Shown one piece after another: positions 1 to 8,230 of a stretch of 36,372 bases of DNA. Numbering within the stretch: the first letter of the stretch is position 1; the number at the start of each line of letters is the position of its first letter. The notes beneath the pieces were generated by a model, which saw only the letters and a program-made list of their open reading frames with translations, made no database searches and had not been told where the DNA came from. A program made the translations under genes and the position numbers. The stretch comes from Prevotella sp. (GTDB lineage Bacteria; Bacteroidota; Bacteroidia; Bacteroidales; Bacteroidaceae): positions 1 through 36,372 of the forward strand of contig JAGCDZ010000033.1 in the NCBI GenBank assembly GCA_017650905.1, in the 5' to 3' direction.

Positions 1-35
1 CAATTTATTAACCATTAAAAAGAAAGGATTTAATT

Positions 36-878
36 ATGGCATTGAAAGTAAAAGCAGTTGAACGTAAAATCAAGTTTAACAAGAATGATCCTGGCGTTTA
101 TCGCTATGTAATGAAGCCTGAGCTGTACATCGCACTGACGCAGGCAAAGGTGATCAAGGAGGCGGCTCTCCGTTCTGGTTGTAGCCAGGGTGTGATGAAG
201 GCCTGCTGGGATGCAGCCGGCGAGGTGATCAAGGCCTGGGCTACCGAAGGTCACGCCGTACCCTTGCCCGGACTGGGAAGCATGCGCTTCGGCCTGCGTT
301 CGAAGTCGGTGGAGAAGGTCGAGGACGTGAAGACGGGGCTGATCAAGAGCCGCCGCATCATCTTCACCCCATCGGTGGACCTGAAGGACGAACTGGCCAA
401 CGCCTCTATTCAAATTACCTGTTACGACCGCAACGGCGACGTTGTGAAGCGTGTGACCTCTGCCGACGACGGCACCATCGAGGATCCCGAGGGCGACGAG
501 AACGGCACTGAGAATGGTACTGAGAATGACACTGAGAACGGTGGCTCACAGAATCAGGGCGGTTCACAGGGAGGAGAGCAGAATCAGCCTACTGGCTTCG
601 CGCTGACGATCAGCACCAGCGGTAGTGGCTCAGCCTCTATCACTCACGACGGTAATGCCGTGACTTCGGGCGCAAGTCTGAATGAGGACGATGAGGTGGA
701 GATCAGCATCACGCCTGCTGAGGACCAGGTGCCTACAGCAACCCTGAATGGCTCAGAAGTTGAGCTCACTGAATCAGATGGTGTGTATACCGGTAACTTC
801 GCGATGCCCGCACAGGCCAGCACGCTGGTAATCAACACGGGCACGGCTGAGGGTGACGACGGGTTTGACAAGGATTAG
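36..878 (+). CDS. HU-like DNA-binding protein with C-terminal Ig-like domain
   Basis: A 280-residue protein. Residues 1 to about 125 resemble the HU/IHF-like fold found in Bacteroidota, which is longer than classical 90-residue HU. It has a basic N-terminus (MALKVKAVERKIKF), a helical core, and a central GLGSMRFGLRSKSV segment where the DNA-binding arm would be. Residues 150-190 are a Glu/Asn/Gly/Gln linker built from repeats. The last 90 residues look like a small beta-sandwich ending in an acidic tail. DNA binding is inferred from the family; the role of the C-terminal domain is unknown. The ATG follows an A-rich, weakly Shine-Dalgarno-like stretch (AAAGAAAGGA). A 37-residue smalltalk peptide follows 21 bases downstream, a pairing I recall as common in Bacteroidales. 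The promoter lies left of the window or is not visible. Confidence 0.8.
   Translation: MALKVKAVERKIKFNKNDPGVYRYVMKPELYIALTQAKVIKEAALRSGCSQGVMKACWDAAGEVIKAWATEGHAVPLPGLGSMRFGLRSKSVEKVEDVKTGLIKSRRIIFTPSVDLKDELANASIQITCYDRNGDVVKRVTSADDGTIEDPEGDENGTENGTENDTENGGSQNQGGSQGGEQNQPTGFALTISTSGSGSASITHDGNAVTSGASLNEDDEVEISITPAEDQVPTATLNGSEVELTESDGVYTGNFAMPAQASTLVINTGTAEGDDGFDKD
498..545 (+). repeat. 12-bp tandem repeat, four copies, in HU linker
   Basis: Four consecutive 12-base units of the type GAGAAYGGYACT encode a four-residue repeat (E-N-G-T and variants). The period is divisible by three, so gain or loss of a unit changes linker length without a frameshift. The repeat joins the HU-like domain to the C-terminal Ig-like domain. 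Confidence 0.8.
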
Positions 879-899
879 ACGCCATCTAAGTGACACACT

Positions 900-1013
900 A
901 TGAAAAAGAGAGTGATTGAGATTGCGGTGAAGGTAGTAGTAGCTGCGCTCACAGCCTTTCTGACGGCCATCACGACCACGAGTTGCATGGGGCGCGGTCC
1001 CATAGTATTCTAA
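900..1013 (+). CDS. smalltalk-type small peptide
   Basis: A 37-residue reading frame. It has a basic start (MKKR), a hydrophobic helix of about 20 residues (KVVVAALTAFLTAITT), then SCMGRGPIVF. This matches the family NCBI calls 'smalltalk protein', very short peptides (about 30-37 residues) with a hydrophobic stretch ending in a Cys (typically TSCM or SSCMG), usually found beside an HU-like gene in Bacteroidales. Here it lies 21 bases after the HU-like gene and just before a hairpin, so it closes that transcription unit. The TTSC sequence could act as a weak lipobox, but this is not certain. The biological role is unknown. In related genomes I recall an N-acetylmuramoyl-alanine amidase following; none is present here. 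Confidence 0.78.
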   Translation: MKKRVIEIAVKVVVAALTAFLTAITTTSCMGRGPIVF

Positions 1014-1017
1014 AAAC

Positions 1018-1056
1018 AAATAGGACTGGCATCATCCAAGATGTCCAGCCCTATTT
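1018..1056 (+). terminator. Hairpin terminator after smalltalk gene
   Basis: An imperfect stem pairs bases 1018-1033 with 1040-1056 around a 6-base loop. There is one mismatch and one bulge. It starts four bases after the smalltalk stop codon and is followed by an AT-rich stretch. A second, weaker inverted repeat (TATGATG at 1073-1079, CATCATA at 1091-1097) lies between it and the converging gene and could serve the minus strand. Confidence 0.55.
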
Positions 1057-1103
1057 ATGATATAGTCACTATTATGATGATTAATCACTCCATCATATCA
1101 AAA

Positions 1104-1310
1104 CTATGAGAACAGAGATTTAATCAGATGCCAGAGGGGTGTGAGATCCGGCCAATGGCCTTCGCCGAAATAATAGCACAAGCATATCAGAAAGCCGAGG
1201 ATGAGCACGCCGAGGATAGCGCCGATGAGCCGTCCTAATAGCATCATCAGGTAATCGCCGATTGAATTATACTCAAAGATAAATCCGTTCCACTCTTGAA
1301 AGAATCTCAT
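1104..1310 (-). CDS. Small membrane protein, unknown function
   Basis: A 68-residue reading frame with one long hydrophobic segment (about residues 20-48, from DYLMMLLGRLIGAILG through LICLCYY) flanked by short polar ends. I do not recognise a family. It starts 27 bases downstream of the uracil permease stop codon on the same strand, so it is probably the last gene of that transcript. The ATG is clear, but I see no strong ribosome-binding site. The codons look normal for the neighbourhood and the hydrophobic pattern argues for a real gene, but a chance frame cannot be excluded. Confidence 0.5.
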   Translation of the reverse strand: MRFFQEWNGFIFEYNSIGDYLMMLLGRLIGAILGVLILGFLICLCYYFGEGHWPDLTPLWHLIKSLFS

Positions 1311-1337
1311 ATTCTGTTGGAATTTATTGTTCGTAGA

Positions 1338-2681
1338 TCAATCTGGGGAATCTATTGTCTTGTCTTTTCCGTATACGCTTTTTACCTTCATGCCCAACTT
1401 GCCTGGCAGGATGGCATTGAGGGTGACGCCAACAAGGGCTGAGAGAGCCAGTCCGGAGAAATGGATGGGACCAATGCTCACATTATCGTCGGCTCCATAT
1501 TTCACGCCGATAGCGATTACCAGAATCGAGGCCGCCACAAACACGTTGCGCGATGAGTTGAAGTCGACGCTGTCCTCAATCAGGTTGCGCACACCGACAG
1601 CCGAAATCATGCCGTAGAGAATCAGGCTCACACCGCCGATGGTGGCCATAGGAATCAGACCGATCAGACAGGCGAACTTAGGACAGAACGACAGCAGGAT
1701 GGCGAAGATGGCGGCCAGACGGATGACAGCGGGGTCGAACACCTTCGTGAGGTTCAGCACACCAGTATTCTCGCCATAGGTGGTGTTGGCAGGAGCGCCG
1801 AAGAGCGATGCCAGCGAAGTGGCCAGTCCGTCGCCCATCAGCGTACGGTGCAGGCCTGGCTCCTTCAGGAAGTCCTTGCCTACGGTCGACGAGATGGCGC
1901 ACATGTCGCCGATATGCTCCATGATGGTGGCAATGGCAATCGGCAGGATGGCAATAATGGTGGAGATGAGGAACGACGAGTCCATATTGTCGAAGACAGC
2001 CAGCACGGTCCGCGCCCTGCTGAATGGCAGTCCGATCCATGCGGCATCGTTTAAAGCCGTGAAATCCACCTCGCCCATCACAACGGCAAACAAGTAGCTG
2101 ACCAACACACCCAACAGGATGGGAATAATCCGGATGATACCCCTACCCCACACGCTCGCTATGATCACCGTAACAACGGCTATAATGGCCAATGGCCAGT
2201 TGGTGGTGCAGTTCTGTATCGCACTGCCTGAGAGCACCAGACCGATGGCGATAATCATCGGGCCCGTCACCAACGGGGGAAAGAATCGCAGGATCTTGTC
2301 GATACCGAACGACTTGATGAGACCTGCCATCACAAAATAGCACAGTCCTGCACAGAACACGCCCACACAGGCATAGTCCAAGGCCAGCGTCTCGCTCATA
2401 CCGTGTTCCACGCCCAATGACTTCACCGACATATAGCCGCCCAGGAAGGCAAACGAGGAGCCGAGGAAGGCAGGAACCTGCAACTTGCTCACAAAGTGGA
2501 AAACCAATGTACCGATACCTGCAAACAATAAGGTGGACGATACGGAGAGCCCTGTCAGAACGGGCACCAAGATGGTGGCACCGAACATAGCAAACAAATG
2601 CTGGATACCTAAGATGATATACTTGGGCATGCCCAGTTGCCTGGCATCAGTGATGCCTTCTTTCGCTGTTATGTTATTCAT
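1338..2681 (-). CDS. uraA: NCS2-family uracil permease
   Basis: A 447-residue polytopic membrane protein of the nucleobase:cation symporter 2 family, which imports uracil (or xanthine/urate in sister clades) across the inner membrane. Near the N-terminus is GIQHLFAMFGATILVPVLTG, typical of UraA-like proteins. Mid-protein come EHIGDMCAISS, with the substrate-binding Glu of the family, and GAPANTTYGENTG, the second family signature. The TTYGENTG wording favours uracil over purine. Length agrees with UraA (about 430). It lies 80 bases downstream of the serine-hydrolase gene. A -7 box just before the ATG suggests its own, nearly leaderless transcript. Confidence 0.9.
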   Translation of the reverse strand: MNNITAKEGITDARQLGMPKYIILGIQHLFAMFGATILVPVLTGLSVSSTLLFAGIGTLVFHFVSKLQVPAFLGSSFAFLGGYMSVKSLGVEHGMSETLALDYACVGVFCAGLCYFVMAGLIKSFGIDKILRFFPPLVTGPMIIAIGLVLSGSAIQNCTTNWPLAIIAVVTVIIASVWGRGIIRIIPILLGVLVSYLFAVVMGEVDFTALNDAAWIGLPFSRARTVLAVFDNMDSSFLISTIIAILPIAIATIMEHIGDMCAISSTVGKDFLKEPGLHRTLMGDGLATSLASLFGAPANTTYGENTGVLNLTKVFDPAVIRLAAIFAILLSFCPKFACLIGLIPMATIGGVSLILYGMISAVGVRNLIEDSVDFNSSRNVFVAASILVIAIGVKYGADDNVSIGPIHFSGLALSALVGVTLNAILPGKLGMKVKSVYGKDKTIDSPD

Positions 2682-2685
2682 GCTA

Positions 2686-2693
2686 CAAAGATA
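2686..2693 (-). promoter_or_regulatory. Putative -7 box of uraA
   Basis: On the minus strand the sequence reads TATCTTTG, a match to TAnnTTTG. The ATG lies only five bases beyond it, so a transcript from here would be almost leaderless. No good -33 TTTG is found at the expected distance, so confidence is moderate. Confidence 0.4.
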
Positions 2694-2761
2694 CTATTAA
2701 TATAAATTGCAGAATTATTGAGGTCGAAAATCGGGAATCGACTCCGATGACTCATCCGTCC

Positions 2762-3826
2762 TTATAACACTGGAAGGATGTTGTTCCAGACGAGATTGAG
2801 CTCGCCTTGGAGATCGGCGACATCGGAGGTGATGGCGATGACAGCATTCTTGTCAGGTACGACAATGATATACTGGCCCCTGGCACCGTCAGCACGGAAA
2901 CAACCAGGACGGCAACGCCACATCTGATAGCCGTAGCCCTGCATCCAGTCGCTGGTCTCGACGGTCAGGCCCTTTGCCTCAGCTTCTTCTATACGCGTAC
3001 CAGGATTGATGCTCTCCACCTGTTTCTTCGACATCTCACTCACCCACTCTTCTGGAATGAGCTGCTTACCGTTCCATTGGCCCTTCTGCAGCAACAATTG
3101 TCCCATCTTTGCCAGATCCTCCGTCTTCAGCCAGAGGCCCCAGCCGCCGCAGTTGATGCCCTGGGGACTCTCTTCCCATTTGGGCTTGTCGATGTGGAGA
3201 GGTTCAAACAGACGGGGTGTCAGATAGTCGACCACCTTCTCGCCTGTAACCTGCTGCACGATAGCCGAGAGCATGTAGGTGCCCAGACTGTTGTAGAGAT
3301 AGAATGAGCCAGGCTCGTGTACGACAGGATGTGCGAGGAAAGTGGTTACCCAGTCCTGATCGGGGGCACCACGGAAGGAAGGCTCAACATCGTGTCCGCA
3401 AGACATCGTGAGCAGGTCGCGCACGGTCATAGCCTTGAGATTGTCGCTCACCTCTGCAGGAAGTTTGTCAGGGAAATAGTCAATGACCTTGTCGGTGAGA
3501 GCCATCTTACCATCGGCGATGGCCAGTCCAACGGCTGTAGCGGTGAAGGTCTTGCTCACCGAGTGGAGCACATGGGGCACACTGTCGGCTCCCGCGCCCT
3601 GCCAACGGCTGTAGATGACCTGGCCGTCCTTGACAATCATCACGCTGTGGATGTCCATCGAATCGTTGACTGCATCCTGGAAGAAGATATCCATGGCCGA
3701 GGCCAAACTGTCAGGGGTTTCAGCACGTGGCAGGTCGATAACATCTGCCGTTTCCTTAACGCTGTTCTTGCAGGCTACCAATGCCATCAGCATCACAGCC
3801 GCACCCAAAAAGAATCTTTTACTCAT
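2762..3826 (-). CDS. Serine hydrolase lipoprotein, class C beta-lactamase fold
   Basis: A 354-residue protein. The N-terminus is a lipoprotein signal peptide with lipobox LVAC (Cys19), so it should be anchored to a membrane facing the periplasm or outside. The Ser-x-x-Lys motif is SVSK (Ser89, Lys92), followed by the family's YNS Tyr motif and a GARGQYI segment near the C-terminus where the third motif is expected. The family includes class C beta-lactamases, DD-peptidases and esterases, often listed as 'beta-lactamase family / serine hydrolase'. Substrate cannot be told from sequence; resistance should not be assumed. It begins 33 bases after rnfA on the same strand, so it may be read through from the rnf operon. 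I see no separate promoter. Confidence 0.85.
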   Translation of the reverse strand: MSKRFFLGAAVMLMALVACKNSVKETADVIDLPRAETPDSLASAMDIFFQDAVNDSMDIHSVMIVKDGQVIYSRWQGAGADSVPHVLHSVSKTFTATAVGLAIADGKMALTDKVIDYFPDKLPAEVSDNLKAMTVRDLLTMSCGHDVEPSFRGAPDQDWVTTFLAHPVVHEPGSFYLYNSLGTYMLSAIVQQVTGEKVVDYLTPRLFEPLHIDKPKWEESPQGINCGGWGLWLKTEDLAKMGQLLLQKGQWNGKQLIPEEWVSEMSKKQVESINPGTRIEEAEAKGLTVETSDWMQGYGYQMWRCRPGCFRADGARGQYIIVVPDKNAVIAITSDVADLQGELNLVWNNILPVL

Positions 3827-3859
3827 AGTCCAGTTTTTTTATGTAATTATAATGAAAGT

Positions 3860-4462
3860 CTAGTCGAGGCCGAAGAGCACTTTCAGACCACCATCAACAC
3901 CTGAGAAGCCCATGAAAGCGAGGGAGAGCAGTCCGGCGGAGAGCATCACGATGGCCATGCCCTGCATGCCCTTGGGAATCTTCACCAGTTCGAGCTGTTC
4001 GCGCATACCTGCAAAAACCGTCAGGGCCAAGCCGAAACCGATGGCTGTGGAGAAAGCATAGACAACGCTCTGCAACAAATTGTAATCCTTCTGAATACAA
4101 AGGATGGCCACACCCAGCACGGCACAATTGGTAGTGATGAGCGGGAGGAAGATACCAAGCGCCTGATAGAGCGCAGGCGACACTTTCTTGAGTACAATCT
4201 CGACCAGCTGTACCAGCGAGGCAATCACCAGGATAAACGCGATGGTCTGCAGATACTGCAGGCCAAAGGCATCGAGCACATATTTCTGAACCAGCCAGGT
4301 AACGATAGTAGCAAGGGTCAGCACAAAGGCGACGGCTGCCGACATGCCCAGCGAGGTGTCGATCTTCTTGGATACGCCAAGGAACGGACAGATGCCAAGG
4401 AACTGTGACAACACAATGTTGTTCACAAAAATGGCGCTAATGAAAATCAAAATATACTCCAT
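3860..4462 (-). CDS. rnfA: Rnf complex subunit A
   Basis: A 200-residue integral membrane subunit of the Rnf (Rsx) complex. Rnf couples electron flow between reduced ferredoxin and NAD+ to Na+ or H+ transport. It begins MEYILIFISAIFVNNIVLSQFLGICPFLG, the strongly conserved RnfA/NqrE start. That segment carries one of the conserved Cys residues (GICPF) which, with the homologous Cys in RnfE, holds an in-membrane iron-sulfur cluster. A second signature, TTNCAVLGV, is present. Length matches the family. It is the last rnf gene of the operon, but unlike the other junctions it is separated from rnfE by 153 AT-rich bases. Confidence 0.95.
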   Translation of the reverse strand: MEYILIFISAIFVNNIVLSQFLGICPFLGVSKKIDTSLGMSAAVAFVLTLATIVTWLVQKYVLDAFGLQYLQTIAFILVIASLVQLVEIVLKKVSPALYQALGIFLPLITTNCAVLGVAILCIQKDYNLLQSVVYAFSTAIGFGLALTVFAGMREQLELVKIPKGMQGMAIVMLSAGLLSLAFMGFSGVDGGLKVLFGLD

Positions 4463-4615
4463 ATACTTTTTTATTTTGGAAACGAATTATCTTAATTGAC
4501 CTTAATTTTATCCACAAATTATCTTAATTCTATTTCTTAATTATATTAATTAATCGTGATTCTAATTATGAGAAATTAGGGGAATTCGTTTCTAAATTAT
4601 CATTTTTCGTTTCTA
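4463..4615. repeat. AT-rich intergenic gap with inverted repeat inside the rnf operon
   Basis: These 153 bases contain no reading frame of note and are far richer in A and T than the flanking genes. A perfect 10-base inverted repeat flanks the core: GAAACGAATT at 4479-4488 and AATTCGTTTC at 4583-4592. Inside, CTTAATT recurs several times, and the direct repeat AATTATCTTAATT occurs at about 4485 and 4515. TTCGTTTCT also recurs at about 4607. I find no clear TAnnTTTG promoter on the minus strand. It could be a remnant of a small element or an RNA-processing site. Confidence 0.55.
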
Positions 4616-5197
4616 TTAATTTCTCAGTTTGTTGACAATGGCGATAAGGAAACCGAGGGTGATAAAGGCACCTGGAGGCAGCACGAAGAGCAGGATGTTG
4701 TAAGTCTCAGGCAGCAGCGTCAGTCCGAAGATACTGCCATTGCCAAGCAACTCACGGCAGATGCCAAGCAGCGTCAGACCTAATGTAAAGCCAAGACCAA
4801 TACCAATGCCATCGAAGAGAGAGGCCACAGGCGAGTTTTTCGAGGCGAAGCCCTCTGCCCGACCAAGAATCACACAGTTTACCACAATCAGCGGGATGAA
4901 CAACCCCAACGATGCATCGACATCAGGCAGGAAGGCCTTGATAACCATCTGGAGGATGGTAACGAAGGCAGCAATCACCACAATGAATACGGGGATGCGC
5001 ACCTTATCGGGCGTAACCGTCTTAAGGCTGCTGATCACAAAATTAGTGCAGATAAGTACCGCCATTGTGGCAAGTCCCATCGACATACCATTCATAGCGG
5101 AGGTGGTAGTGGCCAGCGTGGGACACATACCCAGCATCAAGACGAACGTAGGGTTCTCCTTGACGATGCCATTCTTAATAATCTGTATTGCGTTCAT
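4616..5197 (-). CDS. rnfE: Rnf complex subunit E
   Basis: A 193-residue integral membrane subunit, paralogous to RnfA in inverted topology and homologous to NqrD. Signatures include NGIVKENPTFVLMLGMCPTLA, with the conserved Cys thought to share the membrane iron-sulfur cluster with RnfA, and IVVNCVILGRAEGFASKN in the second half. Length is typical. The start is three bases after the rnfG stop, so the two are translationally close. The orthodox order B-C-D-G-E-A is kept. Confidence 0.94.
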   Translation of the reverse strand: MNAIQIIKNGIVKENPTFVLMLGMCPTLATTTSAMNGMSMGLATMAVLICTNFVISSLKTVTPDKVRIPVFIVVIAAFVTILQMVIKAFLPDVDASLGLFIPLIVVNCVILGRAEGFASKNSPVASLFDGIGIGLGFTLGLTLLGICRELLGNGSIFGLTLLPETYNILLFVLPPGAFITLGFLIAIVNKLRN

Positions 5198-5200
5198 ATC

Positions 5201-5824
5201 TTACTCTTTTACTTGTTTTGTGGCGCCGGTCTGGGCATCGACGGGCACATTCTTGTAAGCGCTATAAGCATTGTTGACAGCGAGGAGGAAGGCACGCGAG
5301 GTGATGGTAGAAGCCGTGATGGCATCCACCTGTCCACCGTCCTTCGAAACGGTCAGAGGCTCAATAGGATCCTTGCCGATAATGTCGCCCTTTTCACCCT
5401 TCTGGAACCATTTGTCGGCCTTGGCACCAAGTCCTGGGGTTTCCGCATGTTCAAGCAGCGTATAGCCCAGGATTTTACCATCAGGATCAAAACCAACAAG
5501 CACTTTCAGGTCGCCTCCAAAGCCGCCAGTAGTACTCTCGACAGCAGCGCCGAGGTCTTGGCCCTGAGCGTCCTTCGTCTGATAGATGATAAAGGTCATT
5601 TCCTTTCCCTTGCTATCGTTCTGGCGCACGGTGTCGGTATTGGCGACGGTGATGTCGCTGACACCCATCACGCTCTTGATACCATCGGCAAGGGCTTTCG
5701 CCTTCTGTTCGTTGATAGGACCTTCTGTGAGGTGGTTCACATAAGCCAGGATACCACCCATAATGACTGCTACCGATGTGAGTACCAGCACCATATTCGT
5801 CAAAGATGATTCTAATTTCTTCAT
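5201..5824 (-). CDS. rnfG: Rnf complex subunit G, covalent FMN protein
   Basis: A 207-residue protein with one N-terminal membrane anchor (residues 8-30) and an FMN-binding domain facing outside. The family attaches FMN to a Thr in an S/T-G-A-S/T-x-T-S type motif. Here the corresponding stretch is DAITASTITSRAF, so the central Thr of STITS is the likely flavinylation site. The Gly normally present is Ala or Ser here, a mild deviation. GLGAKADKWF upstream is also family-typical. It starts 14 bases after rnfD. Attachment would need an ApbE-type flavin transferase, which is not in this window. Confidence 0.93.
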   Translation of the reverse strand: MKKLESSLTNMVLVLTSVAVIMGGILAYVNHLTEGPINEQKAKALADGIKSVMGVSDITVANTDTVRQNDSKGKEMTFIIYQTKDAQGQDLGAAVESTTGGFGGDLKVLVGFDPDGKILGYTLLEHAETPGLGAKADKWFQKGEKGDIIGKDPIEPLTVSKDGGQVDAITASTITSRAFLLAVNNAYSAYKNVPVDAQTGATKQVKE

Positions 5825-5838
5825 ACATCGGGTCCTCC

Positions 5839-6837
5839 TTAGTTCTTAGCTGGCACTTCACCGAAGCGCTTGGGTTTCACATAATTATTAATGAGTGGTG
5901 TGAACGCATTCATAATGAGAATAGCGAACGACATACCCTCAGGATAGGCACCCCAGTTACGGATGATGACGGTGAGCAGACCGATGGCCACACCATAGAT
6001 GAGCTGACCCTTGGGCGTCATCGGACTTGTCACATAGTCTGTCGCCATGAAGATGGCACCCAGCATCAAGCCTCCAGAGAAAATCACCGAAAGCGGATTG
6101 GCATAAGCGGGATCGGCCAGATGCAACAGCGCTGCGAATACGAATACAGTACCGAGGATCGAGACGGGAATATGCCAGGTAATGATCTTCCTCCACAACA
6201 TATAGAGGAGGCCGATGATTAGTGCCAATGCACAGATCTCACCCATCGCGCCGGCACCATCGGGATGGTTGCCGAGGAAGAGGTCGAGCGATGAGGGCAG
6301 CTGATCTAACAGTGACGCATCGCCACTCTTGATGGCCTGCTTCATGAGTGAAAGCGGCGTGGCACCCGTCTCGGCATCGAGGTAACTACCCCACTGTCCT
6401 ACCTTCGGCCAGGAGGTCATCTGTGCGGGGAAGGCCACCAGCAGGGCGCAACGACCCACCAGAGCAGGGTTGAAGATATTATTACCCAGACCGCCGAACG
6501 TCATCTTGGCCACACCAATGGCGAAGAGCGCACCAATGATGATGATCCAGACGGGGAGATTCGACGGGAGGTTCATGCCGAGCAGCAAGCCTGTCAACGC
6601 AGCCGAGCCATCGAGGATGGTGTTGCGCTCGTTTTTGAGGATATATTTGTTGATAGCCCACTCGAAGAAGACGCAGGCTGCCACACTCGTCAGACACACG
6701 ATGACGGAACCCAGTCCGAAGAAATAGAACGACACGAGCAGTGCTGGCATCAAGGCGATGATCACACCGTACATGTTGCGCTCTACGCTATCAGTACCGT
6801 GGGCGTGTGGCGACAATGAAACGATTAATTTTCCCAT
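5839..6837 (-). CDS. rnfD: Rnf complex subunit D, covalent FMN protein
   Basis: A 332-residue membrane subunit homologous to NqrB. It begins with LIVSLSPHAH, typical for RnfD, then has about eight to ten hydrophobic helices. The TGATPL motif (in DAETGATPLSLMKQ) is the conserved FMN-attachment site. A NIFNPALVGR segment and a GAIFMATDYVTSP segment are also diagnostic. Length is normal. It follows rnfC after 25 bases that include a run of repeated ATTTTTTCATT-like sequence. Confidence 0.94.
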   Translation of the reverse strand: MGKLIVSLSPHAHGTDSVERNMYGVIIALMPALLVSFYFFGLGSVIVCLTSVAACVFFEWAINKYILKNERNTILDGSAALTGLLLGMNLPSNLPVWIIIIGALFAIGVAKMTFGGLGNNIFNPALVGRCALLVAFPAQMTSWPKVGQWGSYLDAETGATPLSLMKQAIKSGDASLLDQLPSSLDLFLGNHPDGAGAMGEICALALIIGLLYMLWRKIITWHIPVSILGTVFVFAALLHLADPAYANPLSVIFSGGLMLGAIFMATDYVTSPMTPKGQLIYGVAIGLLTVIIRNWGAYPEGMSFAILIMNAFTPLINNYVKPKRFGEVPAKN

Positions 6838-6862
6838 ATCATTATTTCATTTTTTCATTCTT

Positions 6863-8230
6863 TTATTTTTTAGCAGCGCGAGCGCGGATGATGCCCATGA
6901 CTGTGGATTTGCCCTGACGGATGTTGTCGAGCAAGGGGCGATGGGCAGGACAGGTAAACTGGCACGAGCCACACTCAATACAGCTGACGATATCCTCACT
7001 CTCGGCACGCTCCCAGTTCTTGACCTCAGAGAGTGTGGCGAGCAAATAGGGTTCCAAGCCCATCGGACAAGCGCCAACACACTTGGCACAACGGATACAC
7101 GGTTGCGGTTCCTTACGACGGGCCTCATCATCAGAGATAATCGTCACAGAGTTGGTTCCCTTGCAGATGGGCACTTCTGTACTTGTCAACGCCTTACCCA
7201 TCATCGGACCTCCAGCCAACAGTTTGTTGTCGCCCTCAGGCATTCCGCCACAGGCATCAATCAATTCCTGCATGGGGGTTCCCATACGGACGAGGAAGTT
7301 GCCAGGATGCTTCAGTTTCTTGCCCGTCACCGTCGTATAGCGCTCAAAGAGGGGCTTGTGCTTCATCACGGCTTCATACACAGCGAAGGCCGTACCCACA
7401 TTCTGAACAATTGCTCCAACGTTCACAGGGATAGCTGGAGGTGCAGGAACCTGACGACCAATCACGGCATCGACGAGCTGTTTCTCACCTCCCTGAGGAT
7501 AGCGTTGCTTCAAAGGAACAACCTCGACAGTAAACTTTGAGCCTCCGAATTTCTCAGCACATTTCTTTGTGAGCAACTCGATAGCTGCAGGCTTGTTGGT
7601 CTCGATGCCGATATAGCCTGTCGTCACCTTAGCACCTATCATCAACAATTCCAACCCCACAAGGATTTCGTCAGCGTGTTCCATCATCAGACGGAAGTCG
7701 GCGGTTATATAGGGCTCACACTCTACAGCGTTGATGATCACACACTCTGCCTTGGCCGTTGGTGGCGGTGATAGTTTGATAAATGTGGGGAAGCATGCGC
7801 CACCCATACCGACGACACCTGCATTCTTAATGCGATTCACAATCTCCTCGGGCGTAAGTTCAGGATGCGCCTCAACCGTTTCCAGCTTGTCTGAACGATC
7901 AATGCTCTCCTCCCATTCGTCGCCCTCGACATTGATAATAATCACGGGCTTGCGATAGCCAGTAGCATCGATGGCAGTATCAATCTTGAAAACCGTACCA
8001 CTGACAGATGAGAATATCGGCGCTGACACGAATCCGCCAGCCTCAGCAATCATCGTTCCAACCTTCACCTTGTCACCTTTCTGAACAACAGGCTTAGCAG
8101 GGGCACCGATATGCTGGCTCAAAGGGAAGATGGCCTGCTTGGGCAATGCTGCCACCTGTGTCACGGCCTCGTGAGTGAGCTTATTCTCTTCGGGGTGAAT
8201 ACCACCTATACTAAATGTCTTGATAGTCAT
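6863..8230 (-). CDS. rnfC: Rnf complex subunit C, NADH-binding Fe-S protein
   Basis: A 455-residue peripheral subunit that exchanges electrons with NAD(H). It starts with the family's FxGGxHPxExK-like sequence (FSIGGIHPEENK). A Gly-rich nucleotide/FMN-binding stretch, GVVGMGGACFPTFIKL, is followed by ECVIINAVECEPYI, the RnfC/NuoF-like signature. Two 4Fe-4S motifs lie near the C-terminus: CIRCAKCVGACP and CIECGSCQFTCP. The protein is shorter than gamma-proteobacterial RnfC, which carries a long repetitive tail that is absent here. Start and rnfB stop overlap by four bases (ATGA), indicating translational coupling. Confidence 0.95.
   Translation of the reverse strand: MTIKTFSIGGIHPEENKLTHEAVTQVAALPKQAIFPLSQHIGAPAKPVVQKGDKVKVGTMIAEAGGFVSAPIFSSVSGTVFKIDTAIDATGYRKPVIIINVEGDEWEESIDRSDKLETVEAHPELTPEEIVNRIKNAGVVGMGGACFPTFIKLSPPPTAKAECVIINAVECEPYITADFRLMMEHADEILVGLELLMIGAKVTTGYIGIETNKPAAIELLTKKCAEKFGGSKFTVEVVPLKQRYPQGGEKQLVDAVIGRQVPAPPAIPVNVGAIVQNVGTAFAVYEAVMKHKPLFERYTTVTGKKLKHPGNFLVRMGTPMQELIDACGGMPEGDNKLLAGGPMMGKALTSTEVPICKGTNSVTIISDDEARRKEPQPCIRCAKCVGACPMGLEPYLLATLSEVKNWERAESEDIVSCIECGSCQFTCPAHRPLLDNIRQGKSTVMGIIRARAAKK

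Noticed and set aside
2762-3826. Beta-lactamase resistance gene
   Set aside because: The fold is shared by many DD-peptidases and esterases; nothing in the sequence or context supports antibiotic hydrolysis.
3317-3904. Plus-strand open frame opposite the serine-hydrolase gene
   Set aside because: Antisense to a clear lipoprotein with catalytic motifs; no recognisable domain, promoter or start signal.
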